Assembly (NCBI GenBank): GCA_030067055.1
Contig: JASJAL010000011.1
Coordinates: 1-22,370, forward strand
Length of the DNA stretch: 22,370 bases
Source: Kiloniellales bacterium
GTDB taxonomy: Bacteria > Pseudomonadota > Alphaproteobacteria > Kiloniellales > JAKSBE01
Direction of reading: 5' to 3'
Part shown: piece after piece, positions 7,992 to 12,868 of the stretch
Numbering within the stretch: position 1 is the stretch's first letter
How the letters are laid out: each line of letters begins with the position of its first letter
Position numbers and translations under genes: made by a program
Notes under the pieces: model-generated
What the model was told of the DNA's origin: nothing
The model's input: only the letters and a program-made list of their open reading frames with translations
Databases searched by the model: none

Positions 7992-8020
7992 TTGACGCAT
8001 CGCGGTTTTTAGCGTAATTC
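7992..8020 (+). promoter_or_regulatory. Sigma70-like promoter of the Flp pilin gene
   Basis: TTGACG at 7992-7997 and TAATTC at 8015-8020 with a 17-base spacer. It lies at the end of a strongly AT-rich island (about 7865-8050), which fills most of the 317-base gap between the divergent kinase and pilin genes. The leader to the pilin ATG would be about 35-40 bases. Otherwise I see nothing in this gap. Confidence 0.55.
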
Positions 8021-8063
8021 CTTAACAAGAAGTAAATAAGAATCAAGACACCGGGAGGGGTGC

Positions 8064-8258
8064 ATGGAGCGGCTGCGAAAGGGGTTTCTAACGGCCGAGC
8101 AGGGCGCGACGGCGATCGAGTACGCTATGCTGGCAGCGACCCTGTCGGTTCCGGTACTTCTGGTTTTCTCGTATCTGGCCGACGACGTCTTGGCGGTCTA
8201 CCACTTCCTGGGCCATCGCTTCGCCGAGCTGGCCGACAACATCACCTTGCCCCAGTAG
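8064..8258 (+). CDS. Flp/Fap-type pilin subunit
   Basis: 64 residues. A short basic leader (MERLRKGFLTAEQG) ends in Gly14, followed by ATAIEYAMLAATLSVPVLLV. This is the prepilin-peptidase site with Glu19 at position 5 of the mature protein and the usual hydrophobic assembly helix. The motif GATAIEYAML is diagnostic of Flp pilins, the subunits of Tad-type adhesive pili. GGGAGGGG stands 5-10 bases upstream of the ATG, and a good promoter lies before it. No tad/cpa genes (prepilin peptidase, secretin, ATPase) are seen in the window, so this is an orphan pilin. It would depend on assembly genes elsewhere. Confidence 0.9.
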   Translation: MERLRKGFLTAEQGATAIEYAMLAATLSVPVLLVFSYLADDVLAVYHFLGHRFAELADNITLPQ

Positions 8259-8436
8259 GACCGGGGCTGCCCGGCCACGGGCCGTCACCGCGCCACGACG
8301 CTGCGGCGTCGGAGGCTTGCAAGGCTTTCGGATATAGCTTGGAGACCCGGCGGGCGCGGACCATGAACCGCCCAGCGCCGAGACGAAGCGCCTCGGCGCC
8401 GTAGCTCCGCAGATGTGGGGCCGTTTCGTCTGCGCC

Positions 8437-8571
8437 TCAGTAACGGTCCTGGCGTTGTTGCGACCGACGTGCACGGGCCTGAACGGCCTGAAGGACCGTC
8501 AGGGTCGCGGGATAGCCGATCAACACCACAAGCAAGAGCACGATCGAAAGGTCAACGAGGTCTGCGATCAT
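8437..8571 (-). CDS. Putative 44-residue single-span membrane protein
   Basis: A short minus-strand frame of 44 codons plus stop: an acidic start (MIADLVDLS), one membrane span (IVLLLVVLIGYPATLTVL), then a basic tail rich in Arg and Gln (QARARRSQQRQDRY). An AGGGAG ribosome site lies about 9 bases upstream of the ATG. Acidic outside, hydrophobic middle and basic inside fit a real small inner-membrane protein with the tail in the cytoplasm. It is convergent with the Flp pilin gene (179 bases between stops) and has its own upstream AT-rich region around 8590-8640. No family is recognised. Confidence 0.5.
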   Translation of the reverse strand: MIADLVDLSIVLLLVVLIGYPATLTVLQAVQARARRSQQRQDRY

Positions 8572-8812
8572 CGCAGCAGGCTCCCTGCGCCTGGTTTGGT
8601 TAATCGATGATTTAACCCTTAGCCTTAAAAAACCGTTAAAGATCCGAGGCCTGGACGGCGACCTTCTGCGGATTCGGCGGTCCGGACAAGACTAGGGCAG
8701 GCGGGATAACAACGGCGGGGGTTATCTGTGAGCTTTGTGGTTATGAACGGGGCCTCACCAAGGGCCGAGCCGTTAACGGTTTATTAACCTTACCGATCGT
8801 AATTTGATCCTT

Positions 8813-8941
8813 GGGAGCTGCCTCTTTCTCCATCGCGGCCATCGCGGAGAAGCATCAAGCTTTCTTCTGTTGGTCATGCCAGCTCCCGATCTTGGCTCGC
8901 AAAACCGGAAGAGTCCCGTTGCCCCCCAACGGGGCTCTTCC
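8813..8941 (+). ncRNA. Possible structured RNA or leader ending in a terminator hairpin
   Basis: In a 450-base gap (8572-9021) without protein genes, nested inverted repeats are seen. GGGAGCTG (8813-8820) pairs with CAGCTCCC (8880-8887), and inside them TTCTCC (8826-8831) pairs with GGAGAA (8846-8851). A very strong hairpin follows at 8907-8941. Upstream lies an AT-rich segment with the palindrome CCGTTAACGG (8770-8779). It may be a small RNA or a leader of the FetA gene. No known RNA family was recognised, and folding is by eye only. Confidence 0.25.
8907..8941 (+). terminator. Strong hairpin, possible bidirectional terminator
   Basis: GGAAGAG-t-CCCGTTG, five-base loop, CAACGGG-g-CTCTTCC: a 15-base-pair stem with one T/G mismatch (a G-U pair in RNA). 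ACTTTTGGG follows on the plus strand and GGTTTTGCG on the minus strand. It lies about 80 bases before the FetA start. Confidence 0.55.
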
Positions 8942-9021
8942 ACTTTTGGGCCCTCGTTTTCCGACGCACTCCAAGAGCCGCTTGACAGGTCCGGCGCCAC
9001 CCGGCGCAGGATGGCGGCGCG

Positions 9022-9618
9022 ATGTTCTCGGTCCGCAATCTCGTCCGCCCCGGTCTGGGGCCGCTGTCCTTCGAGGTGGCGGCAGGCGGCTGCCTTGGCA
9101 TCGGCGGCCCCTCGGGTGCCGGCAAGTCCCTGCTGCTGCGCGCCCTGGCCGACCTCGACGCCAGCGATGGCGAGGTCAGTCTCGAGGGCACCCGGCGCGA
9201 GGATCTGCCGGCGCCGGACTGGCGCCGCCGGGTCTGCTACCTGGCCGCCGAGTCCGGCTGGTGGGCGGACCGGGTCGGGGCCCACTTCCCGGACTGGGAG
9301 GCGGCTCGGCCGCGGCTCGACAAGCTCGGCCTGCCCGAAGCCTGCCGCGACTGGCCGGTCGCCCGCCTGTCCAGCGGCGAGCGCCAGCGCCTGGCCCTGA
9401 TCCGGGCGCTGGTCCGGGCCCCACGGGTGCTGCTGCTTGACGAGCCGACGGCGGCCCTCGATCCCGAGAGCGCGGCCGCGGTCGAGGACCTGGTCGCCGA
9501 GCACCGCGCCGGCGGCGGCATGGCACTCTGGATCAGCCACGATGCCGCCCAGCTCGCCCGCGTGGCTCAGAGCGTGCTGCGCCTGGAGGCGGGCCGGGCG
9601 GTCGAGGCCGCGGCATGA
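9022..9618 (+). CDS. fetA: FetA-like ABC transporter ATP-binding protein
   Basis: 198 residues, short like other FetA/YbbL proteins. Walker A is GPSGAGKS (residues 29-36), the signature is LSSGERQR (116-123), Walker B is VLLLDEPT with catalytic Glu141, and the switch histidine is in ISHD (His173). The place where the Q-loop glutamine is expected reads CYLAAESGWW, with Ala where Gln normally sits. It is the nucleotide-binding subunit for the membrane protein encoded next (FetB), whose start overlaps this stop by 4 bases (ATGA). In E. coli, FetAB exports iron and helps survive peroxide stress; that substrate is inferred here from family. AGGA lies about 10 bases before the ATG. Confidence 0.87.
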   Translation: MFSVRNLVRPGLGPLSFEVAAGGCLGIGGPSGAGKSLLLRALADLDASDGEVSLEGTRREDLPAPDWRRRVCYLAAESGWWADRVGAHFPDWEAARPRLDKLGLPEACRDWPVARLSSGERQRLALIRALVRAPRVLLLDEPTAALDPESAAAVEDLVAEHRAGGGMALWISHDAAQLARVAQSVLRLEAGRAVEAAA

Positions 9619-10424
9619 ACTACATCGTGCTCGAGCTCCAGGACCTGGTGCTGGCCTCTCTCCTGGTGCTGCTCAACGGCGCGCTATCGCTGGCCTTCCG
9701 GCTCCGGCTCGAGCGCCAGTACCTGATCGCCGCGGCACGGATGATCGTCCAGCTGCTGCTGATCGGCTTGGTCCTGACCTGGCTCTTCGACCAGGTCTCG
9801 GCGCTCTGGACCGGTCTGGCCGCGCTCGCCATGGTGCTCTTCGCCGGCCGCGAGATCGCCGCCCGCCAGGAGCGTCCGCTGGCCGGGCTGTGGCGCTACG
9901 GCCTGGGCACCGGCTGCATGCTCATGGCCGCGGCGGCGGTCACGGTCCTGGCCCTGACCACCGCGGTCCAGCCCGAGCCCTGGTACCACCCGCGCTACGC
10001 CCTGCCGCTGCTCGGCATGGTCCTGGGCAACACCATGACCGGGGTCAGCCTCGGCCTGCAGAGCCTGAGCACCGGCCTCTGGCGGGCCCGCGCCGGGGTC
10101 GAGGCCCAGCTCGCCCTGGGCGCAACACGCGACGAGGCGACCCGGCCGATCGCCCGCGAGGCCCTGCGCGCCGCTTTGATGCCGATTGTCAACGCCATGG
10201 CCGCGACCGGGCTGGTCGCCCTGCCGGGCATGATGACCGGCCAGATCCTGGCCGGGGTGGAGCCGGTCGAGGCGGTGAAGTACCAGCTGCTGATCATGTT
10301 CCTGATCGCCGGCGGCACAGGCCTGGGCGCGGTCGCCGCGGTCCTGGGCGGGGTCCGGCGCCTGACCGACGGCCGCCACCGCCTGCGCCTCGACCGCCTG
10401 CTGCCGGCCAAGGAGGAGGCCTGA
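9615..10424 (+). CDS. fetB: FetB-like ABC transporter permease (UPF0014)
   Basis: 269 residues with about seven hydrophobic spans, the usual length and topology of FetB/YbbM. Family landmarks are seen: RQYLIAAARMIVQLLLIGLV near the N-terminus, the GMVLGNTMTGVSLGL block in the middle, and ALGATRDEATRPIAREALRA. The segment ALMPIVNAMAATGLVALPGM is followed by MTGQILAGVEPVEAVKYQ, which is the most conserved part and probably the coupling region. It forms the membrane channel of the FetA/FetB exporter in the inner membrane. It is translationally coupled to the FetA gene through an ATGA overlap. The known family member exports iron; metal identity here is an inference. No metal-responsive operator was recognised upstream. 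Confidence 0.92.
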   Translation: MNYIVLELQDLVLASLLVLLNGALSLAFRLRLERQYLIAAARMIVQLLLIGLVLTWLFDQVSALWTGLAALAMVLFAGREIAARQERPLAGLWRYGLGTGCMLMAAAAVTVLALTTAVQPEPWYHPRYALPLLGMVLGNTMTGVSLGLQSLSTGLWRARAGVEAQLALGATRDEATRPIAREALRAALMPIVNAMAATGLVALPGMMTGQILAGVEPVEAVKYQLLIMFLIAGGTGLGAVAAVLGGVRRLTDGRHRLRLDRLLPAKEEA

Positions 10425-10523
10425 CGGGGCTTTCCGCCCGGCAGGGCCTTGCCGACTCCACCGCTTGCCGTGTTACACAGGCTTGCCGGGGGGCGAAACC
10501 GCCGAACCAAGGAGTGCAGACCC

Positions 10524-10751
10524 ATGGTCCGCTTCGCCGCCCTCCTCGTCATCCTCGCCCTGCCGCTCGCGAGCTGCGCCGGGAACTCCGGCGCCAAGAG
10601 CGCCTCGACGGCCCCCGCCGCGACCCAGGTGTCCTCGTCGCCCACGGTCTTCGAGCTGCAGCGCCAGATCGACAACCTGCAGACCCAGATGGACCTGATG
10701 CGCGATCAGATCCGCGAGCTGCAGACCGGCCAGGCCGCCAAGACCCTCTAG
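10524..10751 (+). CDS. Small coiled-coil lipoprotein
   Basis: 75 residues from the ATG at 10524, chosen for AGGAG at 10509-10513 and because it gives a clean lipoprotein signal: MVRFAALLVILALPLASC with Cys18 as the lipidated residue. A Ser/Ala/Pro-rich linker (about 19-42) is followed by a heptad-like helix (FELQRQIDNLQTQMDLMRDQ) to near the end. The architecture resembles Lpp-like or CpoB-N-terminal-like small envelope lipoproteins that form coiled coils, but it is too short to assign. It follows the FetB gene by 99 bases and may be co-transcribed. The palindrome cluster at 10772-10886 begins 20 bases after its stop. Confidence 0.75.
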   Translation: MVRFAALLVILALPLASCAGNSGAKSASTAPAATQVSSSPTVFELQRQIDNLQTQMDLMRDQIRELQTGQAAKTL

Positions 10752-10771
10752 TTGACGCGTCGCCGGGCGCC

Positions 10772-10823
10772 TAGATCAAGATCGGTTCAGATTGAGTCAA
10801 TCTGAACCCTGAATCTTGATCTA
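10772..10823. repeat. Nested palindrome 1
   Basis: Outer arms TAGATCAAGAT (10772-10782) and ATCTTGATCTA (10813-10823) enclose a perfect 12-base inverted repeat, GGTTCAGATTGA and TCAATCTGAACC, with a single G between. It could act as a terminator for the lipoprotein or FetAB transcripts. It looks like a dispersed intergenic repeat of the kind common in alphaproteobacteria. Confidence 0.8.
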
Positions 10824-10834
10824 TTTCAGAAAGT

Positions 10835-10886
10835 TAGAGCATGATTCACGCTTCACGCCGTGGCGGCGTGAAACGATCATGCTCTA
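10835..10886. repeat. Nested palindrome 2, related to 12272-12321
   Basis: Outer arms TAGAGCATGAT (10835-10845) and ATCATGCTCTA (10876-10886); inner stem TTCACGCCG/CGGCGTGAA with a three-base loop. The 14 bases GATTCACGCTTCAC at 10843-10856 recur at 12279-12292, and the other arm also matches (GTGAA, one base, CGATC, then GCTC). It is a member of a short repeat family, probably a miniature element. Confidence 0.8.
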
Positions 10887-10962
10887 GCCCGGCCCGGCGC
10901 CACACCCGATTTCCTTCGTCGATTTTCCGACCCGCAGCGGGCGCGGAGAACCCTGCACCCAC

Positions 10963-10996
10963 GGCAGGGCCCGCGGCCGCTGCGGCCTGCTTTTTT
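10963..10996 (+). terminator. Probable terminator upstream of the capsid gene
   Basis: GCAGG and CCTGC arms around a GC-rich middle (10964-10990), followed at once by TTTTTT at 10991-10996. It lies in the 410-base gap 10752-11161, which otherwise holds only the two palindromes and no gene. It would block read-through into the phage head genes. Confidence 0.5.
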
Positions 10997-11161
10997 CCAC
11001 CGCATGCCCGGAGGCCCTGAAGCGGGCCGGCGGCGCGCGGCCCGACGCGTCTTGCAGAGGCGTCCGGGGAACCGCGGCCGGCCGTCCGGAAGACCCAGGA
11101 CAACCGGCGGGGTGCTCTTTTTCGAACCTCGAGACAAGCTGACAAGGAGCGACCTCACGCG

Positions 11162-11998
11162 ATGAGCACCTCCATCGACCTGAGCTTCGTCAAGCAATTC
11201 GAGCGCGAAGTTCACGAAGCCTACCAGCGGCGCGGCTCCCTCCTGCGGGGCACGGTGCGGACCAAGAACAACGTCCGTGGCGCCTCGACGACCTTCCAGA
11301 AGGTCGGCAAGGGGGCGGCCACGACCAAGGCCCGCCACGGCCAGATCACGCCGATGAACGCCAGCCACGATCCCATCGAATGCCAGCTCGCCGACTTCTA
11401 CGCCGGCGACTGGGTCGACAAGCTGGACGAGCTGAAGACCAACCACGACGAGCGCGAGGTGGTCGCCAACGCCGGCGCCTGGGGCTTGGGCCGCAAGACC
11501 GACGAGCTGGTCCTGACCGCCGCCGGCGCCACCACCAGCTTCGTCGGCGACTTCACCGGCGCCATGACCCGAACCCTGTTCCTGGAATCGGTCGAGGCCC
11601 TCAACGGCGCCGACGTGCCCAACGACGGCGGGCGCTTCGGCCTGCTGTCGCCGCGCCAGTGGTCGGTCGCCATGACCATCAACGAGTTCGCCTCGGCGGA
11701 CTTCGTCGGCAAGGACCTGCCCTTCGTCAAGGCGGCGGGCTCGCGGACCTGGCTGGGGGTCAACTGGATCATGCACACCGGGCTGACCGGGGTCGGCAGC
11801 AACCAGACCCGCTGCCTGCTCTACCACCGCACCGCCATCGGCCACGCCGTGGGCGCCGACGTCATGACCGACATCACCTGGCACGGCGACCGGGCGGCGC
11901 ACTTCGTCAACAACATGATGAGCCAGGGCGCCTGCCTGATCGACCCCGAGGGCGTGGTCGAGATCCGGGTCAACGACACCCTGGCGATCCCGGCCTGA
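11162..11998 (+). CDS. Phage major capsid protein (podovirus type)
   Basis: 278 residues, no signal or membrane segment. The N-terminus (FVKQFEREVHEAYQRRGSLL followed by VRTKNNVRGASTTFQKVGKG) and the motifs ATTKARHGQITPMNASHDPI and DFYAGDWVDKLDELKTNHDE match the major capsid proteins of BPP-1 (Bbp17)-type short-tailed phages, which adopt the HK97 fold. Later parts typical of the family are RFGLLSPRQWSVAMTINEFA and WHGDRAAHFVNNMMSQGACL. AAGGAG stands about 11 bases before the ATG. The gene is complete and next to a head accessory gene. The expected upstream scaffold gene is about 9.8 kb away. Oddly for a decaying prophage, no frameshift or stop is present. Confidence 0.87.
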   Translation: MSTSIDLSFVKQFEREVHEAYQRRGSLLRGTVRTKNNVRGASTTFQKVGKGAATTKARHGQITPMNASHDPIECQLADFYAGDWVDKLDELKTNHDEREVVANAGAWGLGRKTDELVLTAAGATTSFVGDFTGAMTRTLFLESVEALNGADVPNDGGRFGLLSPRQWSVAMTINEFASADFVGKDLPFVKAAGSRTWLGVNWIMHTGLTGVGSNQTRCLLYHRTAIGHAVGADVMTDITWHGDRAAHFVNNMMSQGACLIDPEGVVEIRVNDTLAIPA

Positions 11999-12017
11999 TA
12001 GGAGGACGCGACAAGCC

Positions 12018-12263
12018 ATGGCCTTCGATCCCAAACGCATGGTGCTGCTGTCCAGCGGCGACGGGCAGAAGCTCTACCTCTACCGCACGGCGGACGCGAT
12101 CGCGGCGATCGCGGCGGCCGACTACTTCCTGCCGTTCCAGGGCCAGCTCGACCCCAACGACGTGGTCCTGGCGGTCGGCAACACCGGCGGCGCGCGGACG
12201 GTCGACCTGCTGGTCGTGACCGCCGCAACGCCGACCTCGGTGACCGTCGCCAACGGCACCTAG
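12018..12263 (+). CDS. Small head protein, cement/decoration-like
   Basis: 81 residues: an MAFDPKRMVLLSSGDG opening, an aromatic LYLYRTADAIAAIAAADYFL core, then a beta-rich end (DPNDVVLAVGNTG, VDLLVVTAATPTSVTVANGT). Short proteins of this pattern directly follow the capsid gene in BPP-1-like phages and are thought to be head cement or decoration proteins. It begins 19 bases after the capsid stop with AGGAGG about 13 bases upstream of the ATG. Family identity rests on pattern and position. It is shorter than the better-studied BPP-1 cement protein, so a different head accessory role is possible. Confidence 0.65.
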   Translation: MAFDPKRMVLLSSGDGQKLYLYRTADAIAAIAAADYFLPFQGQLDPNDVVLAVGNTGGARTVDLLVVTAATPTSVTVANGT

Positions 12264-12271
12264 ACCAAGCT

Positions 12272-12321
12272 GGAGGCCGATTCACGCTTCACAGCGTTCC
12301 GATGTGAAGCGATCGGGCTCC
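12272..12321. repeat. Copy of the palindrome 2 repeat family
   Basis: CGCTTCACA (12285-12293) and TGTGAAGCG (12303-12311) with outer CCGAT/ATCGG and GGAG/CTCC arms. It shares 14 identical bases in one arm with 10843-10856. It lies just after the stop of the small head protein gene. Confidence 0.7.
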
Positions 12322-12348
12322 GACACTTCTCCCTCCCCCGAACTGAAG

Positions 12349-12384
12349 CGGGGCGGTCCCGAAAGGGGCCGCCCCGTTCTCTTT
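12349..12384 (+). terminator. Rho-independent terminator inside the phage block
   Basis: CGGGGCGG (12349-12356) pairs with CCGCCCCG (12369-12376) around a short loop containing GAAA, followed by TTCTCTTT. It separates the capsid/head-protein pair from the internal virion genes, so these would need their own promoter or antitermination. Confidence 0.65.
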
Positions 12385-12416
12385 CGAGTAGGCTCACCCA
12401 GACAGAGGAAGACGAC

Positions 12417-12842
12417 ATGACCGGAGTAGAGATCGCCCTGGCCGTCGGCGCCGCGGCGGCGGCGGCCGGCGCGGCCGCAGAGGGCGTGGCCGCGGCCAAC
12501 CAGGCCGAGTTCCAGGCCGAGATCGCTGAGCAGCAGGCCGAGCGCGAGCGCCAACTGGCCGCGCGCCAGTCCCAGGATCTCCGCCGCGAGCAGAGCCGCC
12601 TCGGCGCCCGATCGCGGGCCCGGCGCGCCGGCTCGGGCGTGGCCGGCCGGGGCTCCTCGCTGCTGGTCGAGGAAGACATCGCGGCCGAGACGGAGCTGGG
12701 CGCGCTGGACCTGCTCAACAATGGCGTGGTGACTGCCACCCGCCTGGAGCAGCAGGCCCGCCTGGACCGCGCCGCCGGACGCGGCAAGCGCGACCGCGCG
12801 CTGCTTCTGGGCGCAGCCGCCGCCGCCTCGAGCCTGCGCTGA
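12417..12842 (+). CDS. Internal virion protein (gp14-like)
   Basis: 141 residues. An Ala/Gly-rich hydrophobic N-terminus (IALAVGAAAAAAGAAAEGVA) is followed by a long charged helix (NQAEFQAEIAEQQAERERQL, RREQSRLGARSRARRAGSG). A Gly-Ser turn (AGRGSSLLVEEDIAAETELG) and a final helix complete it. This is the pattern of the small internal virion proteins (T7 gp14 type) of short-tailed phages, in which the hydrophobic segment is thought to insert in the host outer membrane during ejection. GAGGAAGA lies about 6 bases before the ATG. It follows the terminator and precedes the large internal protein by 26 bases, as is usual for these phages. Sequence conservation in the family is low, so the call is partly positional. 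Confidence 0.65.
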   Translation: MTGVEIALAVGAAAAAAGAAAEGVAAANQAEFQAEIAEQQAERERQLAARQSQDLRREQSRLGARSRARRAGSGVAGRGSSLLVEEDIAAETELGALDLLNNGVVTATRLEQQARLDRAAGRGKRDRALLLGAAAAASSLR

Positions 12843-12868
12843 CCCCACGGGCGAAGAGGACCGCGGAC

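Noticed and set aside
8734..8794. Very short frames (14-19 codons) before 8794, possible leader peptide
   Set aside because: No convincing ribosome site and no downstream attenuator of a biosynthetic operon.
8804..9440. Two overlapping plus-strand frames running into the FetA gene
   Set aside because: They lie in other frames than FetA and have Arg/Pro/Ser-rich shadow translations.
9437..10774. 445-codon plus-strand frame over FetA/FetB
   Set aside because: Arg/Pro/Gly-rich shadow; FetB in another frame has conserved family blocks.
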